Assembly (NCBI GenBank): GCA_049840475.1
Contig: JASGKX010000001.1
Coordinates: 124,001 to 188,000, forward strand
Length of the DNA: 64,000 nucleotides
Direction: 5' to 3'
Source of the DNA: JBGVSA01 sp049840475
Lineage (GTDB): Bacteria > Pseudomonadota > Gammaproteobacteria > Burkholderiales > Rhodocyclaceae
The notes under the pieces: generated by a model
Database searches by the model: none
Told to the model about the DNA's origin: nothing
The model's input: only the letters and a program-made list of their open reading frames with translations
Program-made: the position numbers and the translations under genes
Shown here: one piece after another, positions 35,597-44,346 of the stretch
How positions within the stretch are numbered: position 1 is the first letter of the stretch
Layout: each line of letters begins with the position of its first letter

Positions 35597-36862
35597 GTGA
35601 CCGACAACTCGTTCACCTTGCAGATCGTGCTGCTGGCGGTGTTGCTGGCCGCATCGGGCTTCTTCTCGCTGGCCGAAACAGCGATGATGGCGGCCAACCG
35701 CTACCGGCTGAAGAATGCCGCCACGCACGGCGCACGCGGCGCCCAATTGGCGCTGACACTGCTGGCGCGCCCAGAACGACTCCTCGGCGTTGTGCTGCTG
35801 TTCAACAATCTGATCAACGCCGCCGCGGCCACCTTGGTCAGCGTGATCACGCTACGGATGTTCGGCGAAGAGAAGTGGGCGCTGGGCGTTGGCACGCTGG
35901 CGGTTACCTTCCTGATCCTGGTGTTTTCGGAGATCACACCGAAAGTGGTAGGCGCGAACCATGCCGACCGGCTGGCGCCCGCCGTGTCATACGTGCTCTC
36001 GCCCCTGCTGCGCGCCAGCTACGTGGTGGTGGCGTTCCTCAATCTGTTCGTGAGCGGCATCCTGCGTCTGCTGCGACTGCAGCGCTCGCCGACGCAGGCC
36101 CAGTTGTCTCCGCAGGAGATCCGCACGCTGGTGCTGGAAGCCAGCCCGTTCATTCCGCCCAAGCATCGTTCGATATTGGTGAACCTGTTCGATCTTGAAG
36201 AGGTGGCGGTGGAGGACGTCATGACGCCGCGCGGCTCGATGGAAGCGCTGGACCTCGCCGCCCCGATCGAAACACTGCAACAAGAGATCGCGACCAGTTA
36301 TCACACTCGCCTGCCGGTGTACGAAGGCGAGCCGAACAACATCGTCGGCATCCTGCACCAGCGTCGGCTTCTGCCATCTTTGCTGGGCGGACGGCTGGAT
36401 CATGCGCAATTGCGTGAAATGCTCGGCAGTGCGTACTTCATTCCCGCCCGCACGCCGATCTATTCCCAACTACAGTTCTTCCAGGAGAACCGCCAGCGTA
36501 TGGGGCTGGTGGTGGATGAATACGGCGAAGTCCTCGGGCTGCTGACGCTGGAAGACATCGTCGAGGAGTTGATCGGCAAGTTCACGACCTCGACGCCCGG
36601 CTCAGCCGATGCACTCGCGTGGGACGAAAACGGCTCGGTGGTGGTGCACGGTGCGCGCTCGCTGCGTGACATCAACCGCCGTCTGGGACTTGATCTGCCC
36701 GTGGATGGACCGAAGACACTCAACGGGCTGGTGCTTGAATACTTGCAGGACATCCCCGAATCGGGCCTGTCGATCAAGGTCGGCGACGTGCCGATCGAAG
36801 TTCTGCATACGGAAGACCGCCGCATCAAGGCCGCGCGACTCTTCCGTCCGCGGCGTGGCTGA
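35597..36862 (+). CDS. CNNM/CorC-HlyC family transporter (DUF21-CBS-CBS)
   Basis: A 421-residue protein with GTG start. The DUF21/CNNM membrane domain (about 1-190) has GFFSLAETAMMAANR and the SEITPKVVGANHADRLAP segment. Two CBS repeats (about 205-330, DVMTPRGSMEALD and RMGLVVDEYGEVLGLLTLEDI) and a C-terminal CorC_HlyC domain follow. Such proteins are linked to Mg2+/Co2+ homeostasis and tolerance. It lies 34 nt downstream of rfaE2 and 228 nt before pilB, an order seen in other Burkholderiales. The exact ion is not known. Confidence 0.9.
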   Translation: MTDNSFTLQIVLLAVLLAASGFFSLAETAMMAANRYRLKNAATHGARGAQLALTLLARPERLLGVVLLFNNLINAAAATLVSVITLRMFGEEKWALGVGTLAVTFLILVFSEITPKVVGANHADRLAPAVSYVLSPLLRASYVVVAFLNLFVSGILRLLRLQRSPTQAQLSPQEIRTLVLEASPFIPPKHRSILVNLFDLEEVAVEDVMTPRGSMEALDLAAPIETLQQEIATSYHTRLPVYEGEPNNIVGILHQRRLLPSLLGGRLDHAQLREMLGSAYFIPARTPIYSQLQFFQENRQRMGLVVDEYGEVLGLLTLEDIVEELIGKFTTSTPGSADALAWDENGSVVVHGARSLRDINRRLGLDLPVDGPKTLNGLVLEYLQDIPESGLSIKVGDVPIEVLHTEDRRIKAARLFRPRRG

Positions 36863-36917
36863 CCACAAGGGTGAACGCCTACTACCCAAAAGGGCATATT
36901 GGATTCAAGGACGCCAG

Positions 36918-36933
36918 TGGCATGCCGTTTGCA
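36918..36933 (+). promoter_or_regulatory. Strong candidate sigma-54 promoter upstream of pilB
   Basis: TGGCATGCCGTTTGCA matches TGGCACG-N4-TTGCW at all but one fixed position, with exact -24/-12 spacing. It lies 158 nt before pilB in the 228-nt gap after the CNNM gene, and shares its first eight bases with the site at 26993. Confidence 0.65.
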
Positions 36934-37090
36934 GTGGAACGAAACCGATAATGGCCTCGTCACGCCTGAGAGCGGAAGGGACTCCAATGCGACCGGCGGT
37001 CCCCGACGAGAGCCGAATGCGTTGCCATGCTGGTCGATTCGCAGGCAACATCAAGTATCCAGCCCAAGTGTCTGATTTTATATAAGCGTC

Positions 37091-38806
37091 ATGGCGGCCA
37101 ACCCACAACTCGCCCTGTCAGGCCTCGCACGTGCACTCGTGCAGCATGGTCGGCTCAAGGAAGCCGATGCTGCCGCCTGCTCGGGCCCGACCAGCAATCC
37201 CGGCGGATTTGTCGGTGAACTGGTCCAGAAGGGCTTGATGCGCGCCCTTGAAGTGGCCATGTTCGGCGCCGAGACGTTCGGCTTTCCGATGCTCGACCTG
37301 GCAGCGCTCGACGATTCGCAGGTGCCGCGCGACGCGATCGACAACAAGCTGGCGCTCAAGCACCAAGTGTTGGCGCTGGGCAAGCGCAACAACCGCCTGA
37401 TCGTGGCGCTGGCCGACCCGACCAACTTGCGCGCGCTCGACGAAATCCGCTTCCAGACAGGCCTGGCGGTGGACCCGATCGTGGTGGAAGTCGACAAGCT
37501 TGCGTCATTGCTCGGCAGGCTGACCGAGTCCACCAATACGGCGCTCAACAATTTGAGCACTGGCGACGACTTCGACCTTGAAGGCGTGGCCGACGGCATG
37601 GAGGCCGAGGAACAGGCCGCCGACGCGCAACTGGACATCGATGACGCACCCGTCGTGCGCTTCATCCAGAAAGTGTTGGTCAACGCCATCAATGAAGGCG
37701 CCTCGGACATCCACTTCGAGCCCTACGAAAAGTACTACCGCATCCGCTATCGCACCGACGGCATCCTGCGCGAAGTGGCCCAGCCGCCGCTGGCGCTGAA
37801 GGAGAAAATCTCGGCGCGGATCAAGGTCATCTCACGCCTGGATATTTCGGAGAAGCGCGTGCCGCAGGACGGCCGGATGAAGCTGGTGCTGTCCAAGACC
37901 AAGGCCATCGACTTCCGCGTATCCACCCTGCCGACGTTGCACGGCGAAAAGATCGTGATGCGTATTCTCGATCCCAGCTCCGCCATGCTGGGGATCGACG
38001 CTCTAGGCTATGAGCCCGACCAGCGCCGCGCCTTGCTCGACGCAGTGGAGCGCCCATACGGCATGGTGCTGGTGACCGGCCCGACCGGCTCGGGCAAAAC
38101 GGTGTCGCTCTATACCTGCCTGAACATTCTCAACAAGGGCGGCGTGAATATCTCCACGGCCGAAGACCCCGCGGAAATCAACCTGCCGGGCATCAACCAG
38201 GTCACGATGAATGACAAAGCCGGCCTGAACTTCTCAGCGGCGCTGAAATCATTCCTGCGGCAGGACCCGGACGTGATCATGGTCGGTGAAATCCGCGACC
38301 TGGAAACCGCCGAAATTTCGATCAAGGCTGCACAGACCGGCCACCTTGTGCTGTCAACGCTGCACACGAACGACGCACCGACCACGCTGGAACGTCTGCG
38401 CAACATGGGCGTGGCACCCTTTAACATCGCCTCCAGCGTGATCCTGATTACCGCGCAGCGTCTGGCGCGGAGGCTGTGTTCGTGCAAGAAACCGATGGAC
38501 ATTCCGGTCGAGGCGCTGCTCGATGCCGGCTTTGCCGAAAGCGATCTGGACGGCTCATGGCTACCGTACGGCCCCACTGGGTGTGATCGCTGCAAAGGGA
38601 CCGGCTATAAGGGCCGGGTGGGCATTTATCAGGTGATGCCCATCACGGAAGAAATCCAGCGCATCATCATGACCGGCGGCAACTCCATGGACGTTGCTGC
38701 ACAGGCTCACCTCGAAGGCGTGAAGGATCTGCGCCAGTCGGGCCTTATAAAGGTCAAGCAAGGAGTGACTTCGCTGACCGAAGTCCTGGCCACAACTAAC
38801 GAGTAA
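37091..38806 (+). CDS. pilB: Type IV pilus assembly ATPase PilB
   Basis: A 571-residue hexameric extension motor. The N-terminal N1/N2 domain (to about 180) leads into a nucleotide-binding core with Walker A GPTGSGKT (330-337), the AEDPAEINLPGINQV Asp box and Walker B/His box (DPDVIMVGEIRDLETAE, TGHLVLSTLHTND). A tetracysteine zinc site (C463, C465, C498, C501) follows, the hallmark of PilB against PilT. It powers pilus polymerisation at the inner membrane. pilC and pilD follow on the same strand, so this is the standard pilBCD operon. A sigma-54-like site lies upstream. Confidence 0.96.
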   Translation: MAANPQLALSGLARALVQHGRLKEADAAACSGPTSNPGGFVGELVQKGLMRALEVAMFGAETFGFPMLDLAALDDSQVPRDAIDNKLALKHQVLALGKRNNRLIVALADPTNLRALDEIRFQTGLAVDPIVVEVDKLASLLGRLTESTNTALNNLSTGDDFDLEGVADGMEAEEQAADAQLDIDDAPVVRFIQKVLVNAINEGASDIHFEPYEKYYRIRYRTDGILREVAQPPLALKEKISARIKVISRLDISEKRVPQDGRMKLVLSKTKAIDFRVSTLPTLHGEKIVMRILDPSSAMLGIDALGYEPDQRRALLDAVERPYGMVLVTGPTGSGKTVSLYTCLNILNKGGVNISTAEDPAEINLPGINQVTMNDKAGLNFSAALKSFLRQDPDVIMVGEIRDLETAEISIKAAQTGHLVLSTLHTNDAPTTLERLRNMGVAPFNIASSVILITAQRLARRLCSCKKPMDIPVEALLDAGFAESDLDGSWLPYGPTGCDRCKGTGYKGRVGIYQVMPITEEIQRIIMTGGNSMDVAAQAHLEGVKDLRQSGLIKVKQGVTSLTEVLATTNE

Positions 38807-38823
38807 GAAACACGGACCGAGCA

Positions 38824-40056
38824 ATGGCCACAGCAGCCCGCAACGTTCGCCGATCGGCGGAACAAAAGGAAATCCTCTTCACCTGGGAGGGCAAGGACAA
38901 GTCCGGCAAGATCGCCCGCGGTGAAATGCGGGCTCAGACCGAGAACGTCGTCCAGGCCACGCTGCGCCGCCAGGGCATCTCGGTGACCAAGGTGAAGAAG
39001 CGTTCCTTTGGGCGCGGCGCCAAGGTCAAGGACAAGGACGTGGCCATCTTCACGCGCCAGCTGGCCACGATGATGCGTGCCGGCGTGCCGTTGCTGCAGT
39101 CGTTCGACATCGCCATCAAGGGCGCCGGCAATCCGGCACTGGGCCGCCTGCTCAACGATATCCGCACCGACGTTGAGACCGGTACAAGCCTGTCAGGCGC
39201 ACTGCGCAAGCATCCGAAACACTTCGACGCCCTCTATGCCAACCTTGTGGCGGCAGGCGAGCAGTCCGGCGCGCTGGAAAATCTGCTCGACCGACTGGCG
39301 ACCTACAAAGAAAAAATCCTCGCCATCAAGAGCAAGATCAAGTCGGCCATGTTCTACCCGATCTCGGTGATCGTCGTAGCCTTGGCCGTTGTGTCAGTGA
39401 TGATGCTGTTCGTCATTCCGGAATTCAAAAAGGTGTTCACCGGCTTTGGCGCCGATCTGCCGGCTCCGACTCTGATGGTGATCGCCATGTCCGACTTTTT
39501 CGTCGACCACGCTTTGCTCATCTTCGGCGCACTCGGTGCGGCCGTCGCCGGACTGATCTACGCGTACAAGCGTTCGCCTGCCATGCAGGCAACGCTGGAC
39601 AAGATGATCCTGCAGGTGCCGGTCGTCGGCGACATCATCCGCAAGGCCACCATCGCGCGCTGGACTCGCACCTTGTCAACGATGTTTGCCGCGGGCGTAC
39701 CGCTGGTCGAAGCCCTCGACTCCGTCGGGGGTGCCGCCGGCAATAACGTTTACAAAGTCGCCACCCGCGCCATCCAGAACGAAGTCGCCACCGGCACGAG
39801 CCTGACCGTCGCCATGCAGGGCGCCAATGTGTTCCCGCCGATGGTGGTACAGATGATCTCAATCGGTGAAGAGTCCGGCCAGCTCGACGGTATGTCGGGC
39901 AAGGTGGCGGACTTCTTCGAGCGCGAGGTTGACGACATGGTCGCGGGCCTGACCCAACTGATCGAACCGCTGATCATCGTTTTCCTTGGTGTCATCATCG
40001 GCGGCCTGGTGGTTGCCATGTATCTGCCGATCTTCAAGCTCGGTTCAGTGGTTTGA
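38824..40056 (+). CDS. pilC: Type IV pilus inner-membrane platform protein PilC
   Basis: A 410-residue protein with the two tandem T2SSF domains. The first is DVAIFTRQLATMMRAGVPLLQ with GTSLSGALRKHP; the second is RWTRTLSTMFAAGVPLVEALD with GTSLTVAMQ. Three membrane helices lie near 180-215, 230-250 and at the C-terminus. An N-terminal FTWEGKDKSG segment is typical. PilC is the platform turned by PilB to add or remove pilins. It starts 18 nt after pilB and is followed by a good terminator-like hairpin before pilD. Confidence 0.95.
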   Translation: MATAARNVRRSAEQKEILFTWEGKDKSGKIARGEMRAQTENVVQATLRRQGISVTKVKKRSFGRGAKVKDKDVAIFTRQLATMMRAGVPLLQSFDIAIKGAGNPALGRLLNDIRTDVETGTSLSGALRKHPKHFDALYANLVAAGEQSGALENLLDRLATYKEKILAIKSKIKSAMFYPISVIVVALAVVSVMMLFVIPEFKKVFTGFGADLPAPTLMVIAMSDFFVDHALLIFGALGAAVAGLIYAYKRSPAMQATLDKMILQVPVVGDIIRKATIARWTRTLSTMFAAGVPLVEALDSVGGAAGNNVYKVATRAIQNEVATGTSLTVAMQGANVFPPMVVQMISIGEESGQLDGMSGKVADFFEREVDDMVAGLTQLIEPLIIVFLGVIIGGLVVAMYLPIFKLGSVV

Positions 40057-40080
40057 GTCACAATCCGGCATCTTTCGCAC

Positions 40081-40108
40081 AACGGCGCCTGCGGGCGCCG
40101 TTGTTTTG
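40081..40108 (+). terminator. Terminator-like hairpin between pilC and pilD
   Basis: AACGGCGCC and GGCGCCGTT form a perfect 9-bp stem around TGCG, followed by GTTTTGT. It may give partial termination so that pilD is expressed at a lower level than pilB and pilC. Confidence 0.7.
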
Positions 40109-40129
40109 TCACGCGCAGCCCATCACACC

Positions 40130-40978
40130 ATGATCGAATATCTGCACGATCCCATCGTCTTTACCGTTGTCTGCGGCCTGCTCGGGCTGTGTGTCGGCAG
40201 CTTCCTCAACGTGGTGATCCACCGCCTGCCAAAGATGCTGGAGGCCCAGTGGCAGGCTGAAGCGGCCGAGATGCGCGGCGAAGAACCGCCGGCTGCACCC
40301 CGCTTTAATCTCGCCACGCCGCGCTCGCGCTGCCCCCACTGTGGACACGTGATCACCTCGCTCGAGAACATTCCGCTGGTCAGCTACATCGCGCTGGGCG
40401 GCAAATGCAGTCACTGCAAGGCTCGCATCAGCCCACGCTACCCGATTGTCGAACTTGTCACCGGCCTGCTGTCGGCGGCGGTGGCGTGGCATTTCGGCTA
40501 CGGGCTGGCCGCCGCAGGCGGCATTGTGTTCGTGTGGGCCATGGTGGCGCTGACCTTTATCGATCTGGACACGTTCCTGCTGCCCGACAACATCACCCTA
40601 CCCTTGCTCTGGCTGGGCCTGCTGCTGAATCTATGGACGACCTACGTGCCGCTGCAGACTGCGGTGGTCGGCGCAATGGCGGGCTATTTGTCGCTGTGGT
40701 CGATCTATTGGCTGTTCAAGATTGTCACCGGCAAGGAAGGCATGGGCTATGGCGACTTCAAGCTGCTCGGTGCCATCGGCGCGTGGCTGGGATGGCAAAC
40801 GCTGCCGGTGGTGATTCTGCTGTCGTCGGTGGTCGGCGCACTGGTCGGCATCAGCCTGATCATCTTCCGCAAGCACGGGCGCGAAGTCCCCATCCCCTTC
40901 GGCCCCTATCTGGCCGCAGCGGGCGTGCTGGCGCTGCTCTTCGGCCGATTCCTGGCCCACATCTTCATCCCCGCTTGA
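40130..40978 (+). CDS. pilD: Prepilin peptidase / N-methyltransferase PilD
   Basis: A 282-residue polytopic membrane protein. The cytoplasmic domain carries the two CxxC pairs (C68/C71 in CPHC and C93/C96 in CSHC) found in most prepilin peptidases. The aspartate protease pair is in FIDLDTFLLPD (about D145/D147) and GYGDFKLLG (D209). It cleaves and N-methylates type IV prepilins. The start is ATG 40130; the frame upstream only shadows the end of pilC. coaE, which often follows pilD in relatives, is absent here. Confidence 0.95.
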   Translation: MIEYLHDPIVFTVVCGLLGLCVGSFLNVVIHRLPKMLEAQWQAEAAEMRGEEPPAAPRFNLATPRSRCPHCGHVITSLENIPLVSYIALGGKCSHCKARISPRYPIVELVTGLLSAAVAWHFGYGLAAAGGIVFVWAMVALTFIDLDTFLLPDNITLPLLWLGLLLNLWTTYVPLQTAVVGAMAGYLSLWSIYWLFKIVTGKEGMGYGDFKLLGAIGAWLGWQTLPVVILLSSVVGALVGISLIIFRKHGREVPIPFGPYLAAAGVLALLFGRFLAHIFIPA

Positions 40979-40988
40979 AAATCGACGC

Positions 40989-41012
40989 GGCAAGCCTCAT
41001 GTGGGGCTTGCC
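40989..41012 (+). other. Hairpin downstream of pilD
   Basis: GGCAAGCC and GGCTTGCC form an 8-bp stem with an 8-nt loop just after the pilD stop. There is no T-run on the coding strand, so at best it is a weak terminator. Confidence 0.4.
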
Positions 41013-41125
41013 GCCAGCCTGACGCGCCAGGTCTTTTGTGCTTCTGCGGCAATGAGTTAGACTTGCGCAGCCTTTCTTTGCGCGGCGCACAATGGAAAGG
41101 CGCTTTTGTTTCTGTCGGAGGCTCC

Positions 41126-41389
41126 ATGCCGATCTACGCCTATCGCTGCAACGACTGCAGCTTCGAAAAAGACCACCTGCAAAAGATGTCGGACGCCCCG
41201 ATCGCGGCCTGCCCTTCCTGCGGGTCAACGCATTACGCCAAGCAGGTTTCGGCTGCGGGCTTTCAGCTCAAAGGTAGCGGCTGGTACGCCACCGACTTCA
41301 AGGGCAGCAGCAGCGGATCGTCAGCCAAGGCATCGGCATCCGACAGCGCCCCGGCGCCGTCTTGCGGCGGCGGTTGCGCCTGCCACTGA
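41126..41389 (+). CDS. FmdB-family zinc-ribbon protein
   Basis: An 87-residue protein. The N-terminal zinc ribbon has two CxxC pairs (C8/C11 and C29/C32) in the pattern MPIYAYRCNDC and CPSCGS. A Ser/Ala-rich linker and a short Cys/Gly tail (CGGGCACH) follow, typical of FmdB-type putative regulators. The start is chosen at ATG 41126 because TCGGAGG lies at the right distance. It precedes a DUF502 gene and aspS, an order conserved in Burkholderiales. The function is not established. Confidence 0.9.
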   Translation: MPIYAYRCNDCSFEKDHLQKMSDAPIAACPSCGSTHYAKQVSAAGFQLKGSGWYATDFKGSSSGSSAKASASDSAPAPSCGGGCACH

Positions 41390-41505
41390 CCCTTTTGCGG
41401 GCACCTTGCCCGCTGGTTTGGCCCGTCTCATGACCTGACAGGTCGGCTACCGGGCGCACAGGCCGGCCCAATTGGCCGGATGGCGACCCGCTCATTGCGG
41501 TGACT

Positions 41506-42132
41506 ATGAAGAAATATCTCATTACCGGACTGCTGGTTTGGGTTCCGCTGGCAATCACGGTGTGGGTGCTGCAACTCGTGATCAGTACGCTGGACAGCAC
41601 GCTGCTGTTGCTGCCGCGCGAGCTGCGTCCGACGCAATGGCTGGGCTTCCAGGTATGGGGGCTGGGCACGCTGATTTCGCTGGCGATCGTGCTGCTGACG
41701 GGCGTGGTCGCCTCCAACCTGCTTGGTCAGCGTCTGGTGCGGTTCTGGGAAGGACTGCTCTCGCGCATTCCCGTCGTCAAATCCATCTATTCCAGCGTCA
41801 AACAGGTATCGGACACGCTGCTGGGCCCGGGCGGGCAGGCATTCCGTCAGGCGCTGCTGGTCCAGTACCCGCGAGAAGGGAGCTGGACCATTGCTTTCCA
41901 GACCGGCACGCCGGGTGGCGAAGTGGCCGAAGCGCTGGGCGATGATCTGGTCAGCGTCTACGTGCCCACCACGCCCAACCCGACTTCAGGCTTTTTCCTG
42001 ATGATGCCGCGCAATCAGGTCATCGAACTCGACATGTCGGTCGACGCGGCCCTCAAATACATCATTTCGATGGGTGTAGTGGTGCCGGAGCACCATAAAC
42101 CGGTCCGTTTGCCGTCCGTAAGTGATATGTGA
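41506..42132 (+). CDS. DUF502 family inner-membrane protein
   Basis: A 208-residue protein with two N-terminal membrane helices (about 5-28 and 55-80). The DUF502 core follows: SRIPVVKSIYSSVKQVSDTL, then VYVPTTPNPTSGFFLMMPR. DUF502 proteins are widespread, conserved and of unknown role. It lies between fmdB and aspS as in many Burkholderiales and was probably called from the same operon there. An in-frame GTG six bases upstream (41500) is also possible. Confidence 0.9.
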   Translation: MKKYLITGLLVWVPLAITVWVLQLVISTLDSTLLLLPRELRPTQWLGFQVWGLGTLISLAIVLLTGVVASNLLGQRLVRFWEGLLSRIPVVKSIYSSVKQVSDTLLGPGGQAFRQALLVQYPREGSWTIAFQTGTPGGEVAEALGDDLVSVYVPTTPNPTSGFFLMMPRNQVIELDMSVDAALKYIISMGVVVPEHHKPVRLPSVSDM

Positions 42133-42372
42133 GGCAAATTCGGGCAAACTTACGCCCCATGAAAAATATCCACCTCGCCCATTCCGGCCTGCCGCGAAAT
42201 CCTGCGGGCTGAACGCTTGGCACGCGCTCAGCCCTCGAACGTACGACACCTGTACGACTCAGCGCCTCAGACACATGACGGAATCAGCCCGGCCCCTGAC
42301 TGCGGGCGGCATCCGGGCGATGCGGTTTCGCAATCAGATTCAAGAGCTACACGGAATTCTTCGGAGAAAACC

Positions 42373-44160
42373 ATGCGCACCACCTATAGCGGCCTTGTCA
42401 ACGCCGCTTACCTCGACCAGATCGTCACGCTGTACGGCTGGGCCCACCGTCGCCGCGACCACGGCGGCGTGATCTTCATCGATCTGCGCGACCGCGAAGG
42501 CCTCGTGCAGATCGTGTGTGACCCGGATCGCGCCGAGACCTTCAAGATCGCAGAAGGCGTGCGCAACGAGTTCTGCCTGAAGATCGTCGGCAAAGTGCGT
42601 CGCCGCCCCGAAGGCACCGTCAACAGCAACCTGATCTCGGGCGAGGTCGAAGTGCTGTGCCATGAGCTGGAAGTGCTCAACCCGTCGGTGACGCCCCCGT
42701 TCCAGCTCGACGACGAAAACCTGTCCGAAACCGTGCGCCTGACGCACCGCGTGCTCGACCTGCGCCGCGCGCCCATGCAGCGCAACATGATGCTGCGCTA
42801 CAAAACGGCCCGCGCGTTCCGCCGCTTCCTGGACGACGCCGGCTTCATCGATATCGAAACCCCGATGCTCACCAAGAGCACGCCGGAAGGCGCACGCGAC
42901 TATCTCGTGCCCTCGCGCGTGCACGACGGCCAGTTCTTCGCGCTGCCGCAGTCGCCGCAACTCTTCAAGCAGTTGCTGATGGTGTCGGGCTTCGACCGTT
43001 ACTACCAGATCACCAAGTGCTTCCGCGACGAAGACCTGCGCGCCGATCGTCAGCCTGAATTCACCCAGGTCAACGTTGAGACTTCGTTCCTGACCGAAGG
43101 CGAGATCATTTCGCTGATGGAAGAGATGATCCGCACGGTGTTCAAGGAAGCGATCGACGCCGATCTGCCGAACCCGTTCCCGCGCATGGCCTATAGCGAA
43201 GCCATGGCGCGCTTCGGCTCTGACAAGCCGGATCTGCGCGTGACGCTGGAATTCACCGAGCTGACCGACGTCATGAAGAACGTCAACTTCAAGGTGTTCA
43301 ACGCCGTGGCGAACAGTGAAGGCGGCCGCGTGGCCGGCCTGCGCATCCCGGGCGGCGCTGAACTGTCTCGCGGCGAAATCGACGCCTATACGCAGTTCGT
43401 GGCGATCTACGGCGCCAAAGGCTTGGCTTACATCAAGGTCAACGATGTGGCCGCTGGCCGTGACGGCCTGCAGTCGCCGATCGTCAAGAACCTGTCGGAC
43501 GATGCGCTCAAGACCATCATCGAGCGCACCGGTGCTGCCAATGGCGACCTGATCTTCTTCGGTGCGGACAAGGCCAAGGTGGTCAACGATGCCCTGGGCG
43601 CGCTGCGTGTAAAGATCGGCCACGAGAAGAAGCATCTGGATGGCCGCAAGTGGGCGCCGGTGTGGATCGTCAACTTCCCGATGTTCGACTACGACGAAGA
43701 AGACAAGCGCTGGGTCGCCTGCCATCACCCGTTCACCAGCCCGAAGGACGAACACCTCGAGTTCCTCGAAACCGATCCGGGCAAGTGTCTGGCAAAGGCC
43801 TACGACTGCGCGCTGAACGGTTGGGAGATCGGCGGTGGCTCGGTGCGTATCAACCGCGCGGACGTGCAAGAGAAGGTCTTCAAGGCACTGGGCATCGGTG
43901 AAGAAGAAGCGCAACTCAAATTCGGCTTCCTGCTCGACGCACTCAAGTACGGCGCGCCCCCGCACGGCGGCGTGGCGTTCGGTCTGGACCGCATCGTCAC
44001 CATGATGACGGGCGCCGAATCGATCCGCGACGTGATCGCCTTCCCGAAGACCCAACGCGCACAGGATCTGCTCACGCAGGCCCCGAGCCCGGTCGACGAG
44101 AAGCAGCTGCGCGAGCTGCACATCCGCCTGCGCAACCCGACCAAGGCCGAAGAAGCCTGA
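42373..44160 (+). CDS. aspS: Aspartyl-tRNA synthetase
   Basis: A 595-residue class IIb synthetase. The N-terminal OB-fold is GWAHRRRDHGGVIFIDLRDR. Motif 2 is in ITKCFRDEDLRADRQPEFTQVN, and motif 3 in GGVAFGLDRIVTMMTG. The bacterial GAD insertion lies in the middle. Length is normal for the bacterial type. It charges tRNA-Asp, and possibly also tRNA-Asn as a non-discriminating enzyme, since many Burkholderiales lack AsnRS (not checkable here). The start at ATG 42373 has GGAGA 8 nt upstream, and a strong terminator follows. Confidence 0.97.
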   Translation: MRTTYSGLVNAAYLDQIVTLYGWAHRRRDHGGVIFIDLRDREGLVQIVCDPDRAETFKIAEGVRNEFCLKIVGKVRRRPEGTVNSNLISGEVEVLCHELEVLNPSVTPPFQLDDENLSETVRLTHRVLDLRRAPMQRNMMLRYKTARAFRRFLDDAGFIDIETPMLTKSTPEGARDYLVPSRVHDGQFFALPQSPQLFKQLLMVSGFDRYYQITKCFRDEDLRADRQPEFTQVNVETSFLTEGEIISLMEEMIRTVFKEAIDADLPNPFPRMAYSEAMARFGSDKPDLRVTLEFTELTDVMKNVNFKVFNAVANSEGGRVAGLRIPGGAELSRGEIDAYTQFVAIYGAKGLAYIKVNDVAAGRDGLQSPIVKNLSDDALKTIIERTGAANGDLIFFGADKAKVVNDALGALRVKIGHEKKHLDGRKWAPVWIVNFPMFDYDEEDKRWVACHHPFTSPKDEHLEFLETDPGKCLAKAYDCALNGWEIGGGSVRINRADVQEKVFKALGIGEEEAQLKFGFLLDALKYGAPPHGGVAFGLDRIVTMMTGAESIRDVIAFPKTQRAQDLLTQAPSPVDEKQLRELHIRLRNPTKAEEA

Positions 44161-44195
44161 TCACGCGCAGCCGATCTCAGGTCGGCGCCGATACA

Positions 44196-44226
44196 AAAAG
44201 CCACGGCAGATGCCGTGGCTTTTTTT
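44196..44226 (+). terminator. Rho-independent terminator of aspS
   Basis: AAAAAGCCACGGCA and TGCCGTGGCTTTTT form a 14-bp stem around GA, and the T-run continues. The symmetrical A/T flanks would allow it to act on both strands. Confidence 0.93.
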
Positions 44227-44276
44227 TGCCTCCCACACCATCCGAACATATGACGGTTGGTCTTCTCCGCCGTGAT

Positions 44277-44310
44277 TAATCGATTTCACTTTCCTTTTCT
44301 AAATCGATTT
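44277..44310. promoter_or_regulatory. Twin operator of LacI type upstream of the SDR gene
   Basis: TAATCGATTT (44277-44286) and AAATCGATTT (44301-44310) lie 24 bp apart centre to centre. The second is a perfect palindrome with the central CG favoured by LacI/GalR regulators. It directly precedes a -10-like TATAAC (44313-44318), so binding would block the promoter. The adjacent LacI gene (45286) is the obvious candidate regulator. Confidence 0.6.
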
Positions 44311-44346
44311 AGTATAACGATGTACTTTTACATCGAAGGCATCACC

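Noticed and set aside
42340..44121. 593-codon minus-strand open frame opposite aspS
   Set aside because: Antisense shadow of a certain gene; composition and lack of any start signal speak against coding.
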